64,000 nucleotides of DNA from Neobacillus niacini (GCF_019749295.1 NZ_JACWFG010000002.1:62001-126000), one strand, 5' to 3'; numbered from the stretch's first letter, positions 14,566 to 23,656 are shown. Made by a program: numbers and translations. The notes: a model not told the origin generated them from the sequence alone.

Positions 14566-15594
14566 TTAAGAGATTACTGCGGATGATTCTTCAATGGACT
14601 GCAGTTGTACCGGTGCACCTGTATCTAACGATTTCTTTGCAGCTTTGGCTATTCGTTCTGCCTGTAATCCGTCTACCCCACTGCAGATGACTGGTTTATT
14701 TTTCAAAATGGACCTTACAAACTCATTCACTTCATCGATATAAGCTTGTGTGTAACGCTCCAGGAAAAAGTACAGAGGTTTTTCCTTTGCCACGTGTTGA
14801 GCTGTGGAAACTTCAACTGTATTTGCGCGGTTGTTATCGGCTTGTGCTGATCCTTTATCGCCAAATACTTCAAGTCGCTGGTCATAGCCATAGGCAGCTT
14901 GACGGCTGTTATCAATCACGCCAAGTGCGCCGTTGGCAAATTTCAAGGTAATAATCGCGGTATCGATATCTCCTGCTTCGCCAATGTTTGGATCAACGAG
15001 GACAGCCCCGTTGGCAAACACTTCGACCACTTCACTGTCCATGATGTAGCGCGCCATATCAAAATCGTGGATCGCCATGTCCATAAAAAGTCCGCCTGAG
15101 GTTTTTATGTAATCAATTCCTGGCGGCTGCGGGTCACGTGAGGTGATGCGCAGAATATGTGGTGTTCCGATTTCACCCGTTTGAACAAGCTCACGAATTT
15201 TTCGGAAGTTTGGATCAAAGCGGCGGTTAAAGCCCACCTGCATTTTCACACCCGCTTTTTCAACGGCAGCAAGTGCTTCTTCTGTTTCTTCTACAGAAAA
15301 ACTTACCGGTTTTTCGCAGAAAACATGTTTTCCGGCTGCAGCGGCCTCTTTAATCAGATTGGCATGTGTAGTAGTAGGTGAGCAGATAAAAACAGCATTG
15401 ATTTCAGAATCATTTAAAATATCTTGGTAATTGGTTGTTAATACCTCTACCCCTTTTTCCTTCGCCCACTCTTCTAAATGGTCGATCGCCACGTCGGATA
15501 CACTTTTCACTCGTACTTGTGAAACACCTCTTAAATTATCAACATGGATTTTTCCAATCCGTCCCGCTCCAATAACACCAACAGTTAATGTCAT
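14566..15594 (-). CDS. iolG: Inositol 2-dehydrogenase (Gfo/Idh/MocA family)
   Basis: IolG oxidises myo-inositol to 2-keto-myo-inositol (scyllo-inosose) with NAD, the entry step of the pathway. The N-terminal Rossmann motif VGVIGAGRIGKIHV, the catalytic lysine in FCEKPVSF, GFNRRFDPNF, and the HDFDMARY segment with the catalytic Asp/His follow the B. subtilis enzyme. I prefer ATG 15594 since GGGGAGG then has a 9-base spacing; an ATG two codons upstream is only 3 bases from it. It is the first gene of the iol-lacZ-abfA operon, behind two LacI-type palindromes. Confidence 0.92.
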   Translation of the reverse strand: MTLTVGVIGAGRIGKIHVDNLRGVSQVRVKSVSDVAIDHLEEWAKEKGVEVLTTNYQDILNDSEINAVFICSPTTTHANLIKEAAAAGKHVFCEKPVSFSVEETEEALAAVEKAGVKMQVGFNRRFDPNFRKIRELVQTGEIGTPHILRITSRDPQPPGIDYIKTSGGLFMDMAIHDFDMARYIMDSEVVEVFANGAVLVDPNIGEAGDIDTAIITLKFANGALGVIDNSRQAAYGYDQRLEVFGDKGSAQADNNRANTVEVSTAQHVAKEKPLYFFLERYTQAYIDEVNEFVRSILKNKPVICSGVDGLQAERIAKAAKKSLDTGAPVQLQSIEESSAVIS

Positions 15595-15634
15595 TCCCAT
15601 CTTCCTCCCCTATTGTTGATTGCAGGCAGGTAAG

Positions 15635-15648
15635 GTTAAGCGCTTAAC
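15635..15648. promoter_or_regulatory. LacI-type operator, iolG-proximal
   Basis: GTTAAGCGCTTAAC is a perfect 14-bp palindrome with the central CG step that LacI/GalR proteins bind. It lies about 40 bp upstream of iolG. Its centre is 85 bp from the second palindrome, which would allow looping. Confidence 0.8.
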
Positions 15649-15718
15649 TTCACCGAAAAATACCTTCGCACTGCAATCATTTCTATGATTTAAATTTATC
15701 AAATATTCGTATATTTGT

Positions 15719-15734
15719 GGTTAAGCGCTTAACC
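15719..15734. promoter_or_regulatory. LacI-type operator, iolG-distal
   Basis: GGTTAAGCGCTTAACC is a perfect 16-bp palindrome sharing the TTAAGCGCTTAA core with the proximal site. It overlaps the probable iolG promoter region. The same core recurs upstream of the binding-protein gene at 23.6 kb. Confidence 0.82.
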
Positions 15735-15744
15735 CAACTATCTA

Positions 15745-15780
15745 AAGAGAAAGCTGTCAAAAATAGATTCAGACAGCTTT
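15745..15780 (-). terminator. Terminator of the transporter-GH105-lacI operon
   Basis: AAAGCTGTC and GACAGCTTT (15772-15780 and 15750-15758) form a perfect 9-bp stem just beyond the lacI stop codon. CTCTTT follows on the minus strand. It separates the upstream operon from the iol promoter. Confidence 0.75.
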
Positions 15781-15793
15781 ATACTTATTTACA

Positions 15794-16798
15794 CTACTTA
15801 TTCAAATCTCTCACTGATTCCCGTTCAATGAGTGTGGGAGCCAGCATAATCCGATTCGGCGGTATACTAGGATTCTCGATTGCATCAAGCAATTGTTCGA
15901 TTGTATAGCTGGCAAGTTTCGCAATCGGTTGAGCAATGGTGGTTAAACCAGGATCCGAAATTTCGGCATGGATGGTATTATCAAAACCGATAATTGAAAT
16001 ATCCTGAGGTACCGATACACCTGCTTTACGCACTTCATTAATAAAAATGGCAGCAATTAAATCGGTTGAAGCAAAAACAGCACTTGGCCTTTTTGGCAAT
16101 CGTAAAATTTGATTAGCCGCTTTTCTAGCTTCGTTAATCTTCGACTTTGCTTCAATGACTAGAACACCTTCGAGGTCTACTCCTTCATCAACAAGAGCTT
16201 TCTTAAAGCCCTCAACACGCAGCACACCACTGGCTCGTTGTGGTTCAGTAATGATCACAAAATCTCGGTGTCCTTTTTCAATTAAGTAACGGCCCGCTAG
16301 GTATCCTCCTTTTAGGTCGTCTGTTGTGACAACATGTGAATCAATAGCAAGATGGTCAATCGAAAACAGGACGCTCGGAACGTTCCTGTCATTAAGGCTC
16401 CGTAATTTCTTGAGATCCTTTGGCTCCGTTGCGATGATGATTCCATCCACTTGCTTTTTGATTAACAGCTCAAGATAATCATGCTCGCGCTCAAGCTGAT
16501 AGTCTGTGCTGCACAAAATAATCGAGTACCCCATTTCTCGAGCATTATTTTCTAGCGCACGAGCGACCTCAGCAAAGAATGGGTTAGCAATATCAGGAAC
16601 GAGCACACCGATCGTGAACGTCTTTTTCCCTGTTAAAGCGGTTGCAACGCTACTGGGTTGATATTCAAGCTCCTTCATAATCTGAAGGATTTTGCTTTTC
16701 GTTTTTTCGCTGATTCGTCCTGTATTGTTTAGAACTTTAGATACCGTAGCAATCGACACATTGGCCTCTTTGGCTACATCATAAATCGTCGGTTTCAT
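15794..16798 (-). CDS. LacI-family transcriptional regulator of the iol/glycan regulon
   Basis: The 334-residue protein has an N-terminal helix-turn-helix TIYDVAKEANVSIATVSKVLNN, a hinge with the minor-groove element PSSVATALTGKK, and a periplasmic-binding-protein-like sensor domain (IGVLVPDIANPFF to IGFDNTIHAEISDPGLTTI). I chose ATG 16798, with AGAGGAG upstream. It is the last gene of the transporter-GH105 operon and lies next to the iol promoter. The AAGCGCTT palindromes before both operons are its likely operators, so it would repress its own operon and iol. The inducer is unknown; an imported or trimmed uronyl-inositol sugar is a guess from context. Confidence 0.88.
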   Translation of the reverse strand: MKPTIYDVAKEANVSIATVSKVLNNTGRISEKTKSKILQIMKELEYQPSSVATALTGKKTFTIGVLVPDIANPFFAEVARALENNAREMGYSIILCSTDYQLEREHDYLELLIKKQVDGIIIATEPKDLKKLRSLNDRNVPSVLFSIDHLAIDSHVVTTDDLKGGYLAGRYLIEKGHRDFVIITEPQRASGVLRVEGFKKALVDEGVDLEGVLVIEAKSKINEARKAANQILRLPKRPSAVFASTDLIAAIFINEVRKAGVSVPQDISIIGFDNTIHAEISDPGLTTIAQPIAKLASYTIEQLLDAIENPSIPPNRIMLAPTLIERESVRDLNK

Positions 16799-16873
16799 GG
16801 CATACTCCTCTTCTCGTCTAATCATCCCCTATTACACGAAGTCAATTTTCTTCATTATAACTTAATTCGTTTA

Positions 16874-17989
16874 TTAACTAAACAAATCTTCATGCTGCAG
16901 CACTTCGGATAGAAGTACAATTGCCAAAGCTTGACCATATGCGGTAGGTGCAAGAATGATTTTCTTATAATCTTCCTTTTCTTTGCCGATTGCTGTACCG
17001 GCCGAAACATTTAGAACCGTTCCGTCTTCGGCAATATTCGCCAAGACCGCTTCCACAGCCTTACGACAAACCTCCGTGTAGCTTGAATCCAATAGTCCCA
17101 ATCGAATTCCTTTTAGAACTCCCGCAGCAATCGCACTGGAACCGGATACCTCGGTATAGCTGTCTGGATCATCGAGCAGCGTATGCCACAGCCCATTTTC
17201 AGACTGCAAGGAAACCAGTCGATCCACCTGGGCTTTATAGGTGTGAACAATGTTCTCATAGTACTTAGACGTTACCTGCCCTTTCAATGTTTCAATCAAC
17301 TCCGGAGCCGCCAAGGTATACCAGCTATTCCCGCGGCACCAATGGGCCTCACTAAAGTGATGATCATGATTAAAGTCATAGCCATGATAGAAAAGGGATT
17401 CTTCTGGTTTGAAAATATGTTTAATATGAAGATTAAATTGGTAAACCGCTTCCTCTTTCCACGCTTGGTTATCATATTTGACACCCATTTTACTGAGAAA
17501 CAGGACAACCATAAACAAAGTATCAATCCAGATTTCTCCTTCATGAAGCTTCAAATCATGTTTCGTATCACCAGACGTGACGTGCTGGAGCCCATTTTCT
17601 TTTGTCCTAGCTGCTTCATTCATCACCCAGTCTACCCATTCTAAGGCAAGGGGTTTCATCTCTTTTAAATCCATTAATGTTAACAATGGGGCAGTCGTAT
17701 TGATATTTTTTAATGGTAAACCGCGCTCAATCTGATCCTCTGCCCATTTTTTAATAAAATCGCTGTAGTCTGGAAAGTCGTCATCGCCAGCTAGATTCTT
17801 AAGTCCGAGCAATCCAACACCTTGTGGCCAATCCCACTCTTCCATTCCAAAATCTCTTGGGAAGTAGCCAATCTTCTCAGCGTCGTCTGCTCCTTTTAAG
17901 GACTCTTCATCTGTAGGCCTTTTTAAATCTAACAGCTGGTTGGTTATTTTTAACACGGAAGCACGAACATCTGCCATAACTTTTGTCAC
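16874..17989 (-). CDS. GH105 unsaturated uronyl hydrolase (YteR/YesR type)
   Basis: GH105 enzymes add water to the double bond of a terminal 4,5-unsaturated uronic acid left by a polysaccharide lyase, releasing a keto-acid. The protein is an (alpha/alpha)6 barrel of about 371 residues, like B. subtilis YteR (373). Signature segments are WDWPQGVGLLGL, EIWIDTLFMVVLFLSK with the likely catalytic Asp, HWCRGNSWYTLA, and the C-terminal EVSGSSAIAAGV and APTAYGQALA. No signal peptide is seen, so it acts inside the cell. I prefer the GTG at 17989 because AGGTGA lies 8 bases upstream; a GTG four codons earlier sits on that site. It follows two permease genes. Unsaturated galacturonyl or glucuronyl specificity cannot be told. 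Confidence 0.87.
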   Translation of the reverse strand: MTKVMADVRASVLKITNQLLDLKRPTDEESLKGADDAEKIGYFPRDFGMEEWDWPQGVGLLGLKNLAGDDDFPDYSDFIKKWAEDQIERGLPLKNINTTAPLLTLMDLKEMKPLALEWVDWVMNEAARTKENGLQHVTSGDTKHDLKLHEGEIWIDTLFMVVLFLSKMGVKYDNQAWKEEAVYQFNLHIKHIFKPEESLFYHGYDFNHDHHFSEAHWCRGNSWYTLAAPELIETLKGQVTSKYYENIVHTYKAQVDRLVSLQSENGLWHTLLDDPDSYTEVSGSSAIAAGVLKGIRLGLLDSSYTEVCRKAVEAVLANIAEDGTVLNVSAGTAIGKEKEDYKKIILAPTAYGQALAIVLLSEVLQHEDLFS

Positions 17990-18007
17990 TTTTAGGGTCA
18001 CCTCTCT

Positions 18008-18835
18008 TTAGTCTTTTAATCCAGAGCTCGCTCCAGTATCCATAATGTATCGTTGGAAAACTGTAAAAATCAGAACCATTGGTAAAATTGAAATCACAGA
18101 AGCTGATAATAGCAGCACCCAGTCAATGTTATCCGCACCAACTATACTTCGGAGGGCAACCTGAACAGTATATTTATTTGGATCACTGATTACGAGTAAT
18201 GGCCAAACATAGTCATTCCAGCGCCATTGGAAAGAAAAGATTGATAGCGTAATAATGATTGGTTTTGCAATAGGAAGCATAAGACCAAAGAAGATCCTGC
18301 CTTCATTTGCCCCATCGATTCGTGCTGCTTCTAATAAATCATCTGGAACCGTTTGGAAAAACTGTCTAAACATAAAGATACCAGTTGCTGTATTAATAGA
18401 AGGAATAATCAATCCCCATAAGCTGTCATAGAGACCGAGCGTCTGTATGACGGTAAAAGTCGGATTCATAATAACCTCGGTTGGCAGCATCGTGGTGGTT
18501 AGGATACAAAGAAAGAACACACTTAACCATTTGTAATTATATTTTGCCAAGGCATATCCACAGGATGCACTGGCTAATACCGTTAGGACAGTAGTGGCAA
18601 CGGTTACCATCAAGGTATTCATTACATATTTCGTAAATTCCATTGTGGCCCAAGCATATTCATAGTTTCCAAAAGTAATTTCATCAGGGAAAAACTTTAG
18701 TGGATAACTAAATAATTCACTTCCCGGTTTAAAGGAGCTCAGTAACAGCCACAAAATTGGAAATAGATAAACAACCGCTAGAATTGCGACAATGGTGGTA
18801 AGGAGTATGCTAGTCGTTCTACTTTTCGCAGTCAT
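18008..18835 (-). CDS. Carbohydrate ABC transporter permease, MalG type
   Basis: This inner subunit of a CUT1-type sugar importer has six predicted membrane helices, beginning with ILLTTIVAILAVVYLFPILWL. The EAA loop EAARIDGANEGRIFFGLMLP contacts the shared ATPase. Length is 275 residues, normal for MalG homologues. It overlaps the MalF-type gene by 4 bp. No ATPase gene is in the operon, as is common in Bacillus where MsmX serves many importers. Confidence 0.92.
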   Translation of the reverse strand: MTAKSRTTSILLTTIVAILAVVYLFPILWLLLSSFKPGSELFSYPLKFFPDEITFGNYEYAWATMEFTKYVMNTLMVTVATTVLTVLASASCGYALAKYNYKWLSVFFLCILTTTMLPTEVIMNPTFTVIQTLGLYDSLWGLIIPSINTATGIFMFRQFFQTVPDDLLEAARIDGANEGRIFFGLMLPIAKPIIITLSIFSFQWRWNDYVWPLLVISDPNKYTVQVALRSIVGADNIDWVLLLSASVISILPMVLIFTVFQRYIMDTGASSGLKD

Positions 18836-19707
18836 ATTTTACTCCTTTCTTCAACCTTCATATTAATTAAGGCGAACAAGAGCAGGATTACAAATAACAC
18901 CATGGATACTGCACTTGCATATCCAATATTTCGCTGGTCAAACCCTGTTTGGTAAATGTATTGCACTAAGAACGTATTATCCGTTCCAGGTCCACCGTTT
19001 GTCAGGGATTGTACCATCGCGAATTCCTTCATGGAATGGATGACAGATAACAAGATGACCATAAACGTTGTCGGTTTTAAGGATGGAAGCGTAATATTCA
19101 AGAATTTCTGCCATCCATTTGCTCCGTCAATGTCGGCAGCCTCATAGTAGGATTTCGGGATGTTCATTAATGCAGACATCATGATTAACATATTAAAAGC
19201 AGTTCCTCCCCAAATCGTTGCAAATAACACAACCATAAGAGCCATGTTCCCATCTGATGACCAACTAATCGGATCAATCCCAATTAATCCTAAGGCATAG
19301 TTGATAAATCCAAAACTTTCTCCAAACATCCAACGGAAGATGACCCCCGCTACCAGCGGAGAAATCAACCAAGGGAAGAAGAAAATAATCTTGGCAATTC
19401 CCTTCCCTTTGGTATACTTATTCACTAATAGTACGGAAATGAGCAGGGAAAATACATACAACAACGGGACACTAAGGACAGTGTAAAGGAAGGTACGTCC
19501 CATTGCTTTATAAAAACTCTTGTCTTGAAAAAGGTTCACATAGTTTTCTAGTCCAATAAAGTTGGCACTAATTCCAGTATAATCGGTAAAAGAATAGTAA
19601 ACTCCTAAAACTCCTGGCCAAGCAAAAAATAGAGTGAATAAAACCATGTTCACAATTACAAATGCCAATGCCCACTTGTGGTTTTTATCTTTTCTTCTAG
19701 TAGTCAA
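18832..19707 (-). CDS. Carbohydrate ABC transporter permease, MalF type
   Basis: This is the partner membrane subunit of the same importer, 291 residues with six predicted helices. The EAA loop is EAADIDGANGWQKFLNITLP, and the GGPG(T)DN segment before the last helices is typical of MalF-like CUT1 permeases. The start appears to be TTG at 19707, preceded by GAGGGTGA. It lies between the 825-residue unknown protein and the MalG-type gene. Confidence 0.9.
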   Translation of the reverse strand: MTTRRKDKNHKWALAFVIVNMVLFTLFFAWPGVLGVYYSFTDYTGISANFIGLENYVNLFQDKSFYKAMGRTFLYTVLSVPLLYVFSLLISVLLVNKYTKGKGIAKIIFFFPWLISPLVAGVIFRWMFGESFGFINYALGLIGIDPISWSSDGNMALMVVLFATIWGGTAFNMLIMMSALMNIPKSYYEAADIDGANGWQKFLNITLPSLKPTTFMVILLSVIHSMKEFAMVQSLTNGGPGTDNTFLVQYIYQTGFDQRNIGYASAVSMVLFVILLLFALINMKVEERSKI

Positions 19708-19726
19708 ATTTGTTCACCCTCATTCG

Positions 19727-22204
19727 TTAGAGCTCAAGAAATTCGCATTCAACCTTATAACCTGCGTTATATTCGACCTTTTTCTGATTCACATATAGTT
19801 CATCCTGAATCATAGCTAAAGTACCGATGTGGTTATTTTGATAGAACCAGTCATTGTCATTGATCTCTATAGTAGATTCCAATTGTTCGTTAATAAATTG
19901 ATTAAACGATTGATGTTCATGCTCTGAAGACATCGTAACGATTACTTTATGATTTTTCCCATTAGAACGTACTTCTCTAAAGGCTACGGCCCCCTCGGTA
20001 ATTCTTTCATACCCTTCACTGAAGTAGATTCCGAGATACGTTTTATCTTTTCTTACAAACAACCAGTTGTTATTTTCAATCATTTCATCCAGCTTCCAGA
20101 AAGGTAAGTAGGCATGGATGAAGGGGATAAATGGATCTTGAATGCGATATTCTAGCAGCATGGTTTGTTTATACTGTCTAATATTTGGGCTATATCCATT
20201 ACCAGCCCAGAAACTTGGACGATTCTCACCGCTATACACAGATTCTCCTGGATGGTTCAACCAAACCTGTGTATTGTCCTGACCAAGTGATAGATTCATA
20301 GAATGCTGCTGGTGGCCGCGATTAAAGGCATTGAAATGAATCGCTGAACTCATACAGTAGTTTTTCGTTTTAAAATTATAGGTATAAACCTGTTTAATTC
20401 CTTGAATATACTGAGTTAATATTGCTTTCGAGTCATCTTCAACAAAATACTGATCTAATTGCGGCGGAATATAGTCTGAGATGCAGAACAAGGCAGTCGA
20501 TCTCATTGCTGTGTTTAAATTTCCTTTTTTCCACGTGATGAATGCAAGGTTTGAAACCTCACCTAATTCCATTGCCTTTAAATCATGTTCATAGACTCTT
20601 CCATAGGTTGTTGCCATCGTTTTTCCATGAAGATTAACCGCAATAATCTCAAAAGTTAAATCCAATGCTTTTTTTGCCAGATCCCGAATGTTTTCGTCTG
20701 GAGCTGCTTCATAAAGGCTGAAGAAACCGATTAGATCGATTGGCAGATAAGTGGTCGAGTTCCACTCAGAATAGCCATATTTAAAGAAGATTTCAAACCA
20801 TTCTTCTAGGCGTTCCTTTCCTTTTTCATATTGCTCTTTCCCTGTTCGGTTACTTACCGCAAATAGCTTATCTTGATAAAGGTGACCGGCAAAATACTGA
20901 GAAACATGGAAGAGAAGGGCATGATTTTCACTAAAGTACCACATAACATCGTTTCCTGGTTCATCAATCCAATAACGGAAGTTAAGCGCTAACTCTTCCA
21001 GTTCTTGATGGAAATCCTGTGGGATCACATCATGATACTTGATGGTATACCCCAAGAGCGGTGCAAGTCTGAAATCTGCGCAATCACCCTTCTTCTGAAT
21101 TTCGTTGAAACAGCTTCGAATATGTTCCTTGGCTTTTTCATCCACCTTGCCAGTAAGATGTGTCATTGCGATTCCAACGTTTAAGTCCAGCGTCTTGCTT
21201 TCAGTGAAAAACGCTAATGCTTGTTTTTTCCGTTCAGACAATTCATCGGAGAAAGCTCTTTCGGAATAATCCTTTGCCAGAATAGAAGCGACCATCCTGC
21301 GGCTGACCTCCACTTCTCCATCCACCACGACTCCGATGTCAAAATACGTTAAGCCATTCGTTGGAAGAGTATCCACTGGCATCAATAAATGTGGGTTGGC
21401 ATTTGGATCAATCGCAATAACATAATCATATTTCGATTCAGTTCCATCCTCCGATTGTTTCACTAAGACAGGATTTAATAACTTGTTACGATTTACATTC
21501 ATAAATAATTGTTCGGTATCATTTATATAGTCTCTGTCGAGATAGATTTCAAGGTTACCAGAATGATAAAGATCCTTTGAAAAATAAAGCGAAGTGAGTA
21601 ATCCTTCTGCTTTCTTAATTTTTTCCGGTGATACATTCACTGGAAAATATCCTTCTAATTCAGTTTGTCCTGTGTACTTGAGTTCCATAAAATAATTGAC
21701 ATCACGCTCTGCTAAATCATCCATATAAAGGACGACTTCATTGCTGCCTTTTGCTAGAGTTAATTGTATTTCCTTGAAAGAAACTTGATTTCTAGTATAC
21801 GGAGTCCAGCTGATTTGCTTTTGATTATTAACCCAAATTTCTACACTGCCACATGTGCTAATTGTAAAAGGGATAGTTTGATCATGTTCACTAATTAGGA
21901 ATGTCTTAGCATAAACACTTAGTAAATGCGGTGTTGGAATAAATGATGAGAACTCAAACCGAGTATTCTCAAAGGGGAAATAGATATTCGTAAAGTTTGA
22001 ATCTGTGAGTTGAATGTCCTCATTTAAGCGTTTGTCTAGGAATTGCTGACGACCTGGATAGACAATTTGTACATATTCTTCTGTAATATTCACCGGATGC
22101 TCAAATGTCGTTTTTTCTGATTGGAAAGGTTCTATTTTCAAATCAGTGTGAATCCATCGGTTAACGTGCTGGTTTGGTTGAATTTTATATGTATAGCGAT
22201 ACAT
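19727..22204 (-). CDS. Unrecognised 825-aa protein, possible toroid-fold glycan lyase or hydrolase
   Basis: I do not recognise this protein as a named family. It has no signal peptide and no membrane helix. Residues about 90-180 look like a beta-sandwich (VEIWVNNQKQ, GSNEVVLYMDDL), as in carbohydrate-binding modules of GH2 and GH78 enzymes. Residues about 320-570 are helix-rich, with MWYFSENHALLFH (Asn-His at 427-428), GYSEWNSTTY (477-486) and TYGRVYEHDLK (533-543). The C-terminal third looks beta-rich. Asn-His plus Tyr/Arg in a helical barrel followed by beta-sandwiches is the plan of uronate lyases of the heparinase/alginate-lyase superfamily. It is encoded between a sugar-binding protein and permeases, two genes before GH105, which needs an unsaturated uronate. 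A lyase role is inference; a novel glycosidase is equally open. Confidence 0.55.
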   Translation of the reverse strand: MYRYTYKIQPNQHVNRWIHTDLKIEPFQSEKTTFEHPVNITEEYVQIVYPGRQQFLDKRLNEDIQLTDSNFTNIYFPFENTRFEFSSFIPTPHLLSVYAKTFLISEHDQTIPFTISTCGSVEIWVNNQKQISWTPYTRNQVSFKEIQLTLAKGSNEVVLYMDDLAERDVNYFMELKYTGQTELEGYFPVNVSPEKIKKAEGLLTSLYFSKDLYHSGNLEIYLDRDYINDTEQLFMNVNRNKLLNPVLVKQSEDGTESKYDYVIAIDPNANPHLLMPVDTLPTNGLTYFDIGVVVDGEVEVSRRMVASILAKDYSERAFSDELSERKKQALAFFTESKTLDLNVGIAMTHLTGKVDEKAKEHIRSCFNEIQKKGDCADFRLAPLLGYTIKYHDVIPQDFHQELEELALNFRYWIDEPGNDVMWYFSENHALLFHVSQYFAGHLYQDKLFAVSNRTGKEQYEKGKERLEEWFEIFFKYGYSEWNSTTYLPIDLIGFFSLYEAAPDENIRDLAKKALDLTFEIIAVNLHGKTMATTYGRVYEHDLKAMELGEVSNLAFITWKKGNLNTAMRSTALFCISDYIPPQLDQYFVEDDSKAILTQYIQGIKQVYTYNFKTKNYCMSSAIHFNAFNRGHQQHSMNLSLGQDNTQVWLNHPGESVYSGENRPSFWAGNGYSPNIRQYKQTMLLEYRIQDPFIPFIHAYLPFWKLDEMIENNNWLFVRKDKTYLGIYFSEGYERITEGAVAFREVRSNGKNHKVIVTMSSEHEHQSFNQFINEQLESTIEINDNDWFYQNNHIGTLAMIQDELYVNQKKVEYNAGYKVECEFLEL

Positions 22205-22228
22205 TTTCCATTACCTCTCTTTTAAGGA

Positions 22229-22261
22229 AATAGGGAATATTTGTTTCAAATATTCCCTATT
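22229..22261 (-). other. Strong intercistronic hairpin after the binding-protein gene
   Basis: AATAGGGAATATTTG (22229-22243) and CAAATATTCCCTATT (22247-22261) form a perfect 15-bp stem with a 3-base loop. It begins 11 bp past the stop of the binding-protein gene. No long T run follows, so it more likely protects the upstream message or partly attenuates than terminates. Confidence 0.75.
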
Positions 22262-22271
22262 GATTTATTCA

Positions 22272-23540
22272 TTACTTTGAGTAAGCTTTTGTTAATGCTT
22301 CAGCTGAATTCTTAATCGCATCGTCAATCGATTGTTCACCGTTTAACGCCTTAACGATATTATCTTTAATCGCGCTTCCAGGTGTTTTTTCAGAAGTTAA
22401 TTGCAGGACATCACGTTCAGCCTTTAACTTAGCTGCGATTGGGTCAGAAGACGCCATTTCATTTTGGTAAATTTCATATGCCTTTGTTCCAGCCTCACCA
22501 ACACCGTAATCTACCTCTGCACCTTCAACTACAGGAAGGTATCCGCCTAAGCTTGCAGCTTCTTGATAGTTTTCTTTTGTATATAACCAATCAATAAACT
22601 TCTGAGCTTCTTCTTCTACTCCAGAACCTTCGAACTTCACAATATAGTTACCGCCTAGGTTAGTTGCACGGACCTTTTCATATGGCATATAAACGGATGC
22701 CCATTCAAAGTTCTTGATGTTCTTTTCGAAATCTTTAATTTGCCATACACCAGAATAATAAGCTGCTACTTGTCCGCTCTTGAACATAGAAGATGGATCT
22801 TCACCAGCTGACCAAACTGCCTTTGGCATAATTTTGTTGTCATTTAACTTAAAGAAATATTCTAAACCCTTTTTGGTTTCAGGATTTGTTGTATACTTGC
22901 CATTTTCTTCGTAGAATCCTTTACTTCCAAATTGATATAACATGGTTGATAAGCGGTGATCGGATTGGTCCATAACCAAACCATATCTTGCATCCGTTTT
23001 ATCAAGTACGGTTTCTAATGCTGCTACAAATTCATCCCAAGTCCAGATATCATCTTCTGTTTGAGGGTATTCTACGCCTGCCTTATCAAATAAATCTTTG
23101 TTGATAAATAGCCCAACAGCTGTCAAATCAATTGGAATGGCCTTTACCTTTCCTTCTTCATCCTTGATAGCAAGATCTTCACGAACACTTTTGTCTTTTA
23201 AAGTAGAATCTAAATCTCCTAAACTATCTTTCCAAACTGGATTAAATCCCGAAGTCCGTGCTAACGCAGGAGGATTTCCAGCTTGAACCATGTTTGTGAT
23301 TCTTGTAGCCATATCGCTATACGGTACATCTACAACTTCAATTTCAACGCCAGTTTCATCTGTATACTTCTTAGCCATGGCTGCTAAAGCTCCACCTTCA
23401 ACATTATCTCCCGATACAAAGAATTGAAGCTTCACATCTTTCTTACCATCTTTTGCGGTTTTGTCTGAGTTCGAGCACGCAGTTACAACTACCAGCATAA
23501 GAGACAACAATAAAAGCAAACTGATTTTTAACTTTTTCAC
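22272..23540 (-). CDS. Sugar ABC transporter substrate-binding lipoprotein
   Basis: This is an extracellular, membrane-anchored solute-binding protein of the CUT1 family, 422 residues. The lipobox VVVTACS with Cys22 marks signal peptidase II cleavage. The mature part has the binding-protein pattern KLQFFVSGDN, NPPALARTSGFNP, DLTAVGLFINKDLFDKAG and WTWDEF. It is the first gene of the operon and should set the specificity of the importer with the MalF/MalG pair downstream. The ligand is unknown; neighbouring GH105, lacZ, abfA and iol genes point to a uronate-containing oligosaccharide. Confidence 0.9.
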   Translation of the reverse strand: MKKLKISLLLLLSLMLVVVTACSNSDKTAKDGKKDVKLQFFVSGDNVEGGALAAMAKKYTDETGVEIEVVDVPYSDMATRITNMVQAGNPPALARTSGFNPVWKDSLGDLDSTLKDKSVREDLAIKDEEGKVKAIPIDLTAVGLFINKDLFDKAGVEYPQTEDDIWTWDEFVAALETVLDKTDARYGLVMDQSDHRLSTMLYQFGSKGFYEENGKYTTNPETKKGLEYFFKLNDNKIMPKAVWSAGEDPSSMFKSGQVAAYYSGVWQIKDFEKNIKNFEWASVYMPYEKVRATNLGGNYIVKFEGSGVEEEAQKFIDWLYTKENYQEAASLGGYLPVVEGAEVDYGVGEAGTKAYEIYQNEMASSDPIAAKLKAERDVLQLTSEKTPGSAIKDNIVKALNGEQSIDDAIKNSAEALTKAYSK

Positions 23541-23575
23541 TAGATTTTCCCCCTTAGTTGAATGGTACAGAGTTC

Positions 23576-23591
23576 GGGTAAGCGCTTTACC
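23576..23591. promoter_or_regulatory. LacI-type operator or cre, gene-proximal
   Basis: GGGTAAGCGCTTTACC holds the AAGCGCTT core seen before iolG, 36 bp upstream of the binding-protein gene. The flanks also resemble a CcpA cre site, so either regulator or both may bind here. Confidence 0.65.
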
Positions 23592-23642
23592 AAAGTTCTA
23601 AAAAAAATATAGATGTTCGTCTATATCTTTAATTCCTCTAAG

Positions 23643-23656
23643 GGAAAGCGCTTAAC
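23643..23656. promoter_or_regulatory. LacI-type operator, gene-distal
   Basis: GGAAAGCGCTTAAC shares AAGCGCTTAAC with the iolG operators. Its centre is 66 bp from the proximal site. The rest of the 308-bp region between the AraC-type gene and the binding-protein gene is AT-rich and shows no gene. Confidence 0.65.

Noticed and set aside
17183..17644. A 153-codon open frame on the plus strand inside the GH105 gene
   Set aside because: Antisense to a well-supported glycoside hydrolase; the composition is that of a reversed reading frame.
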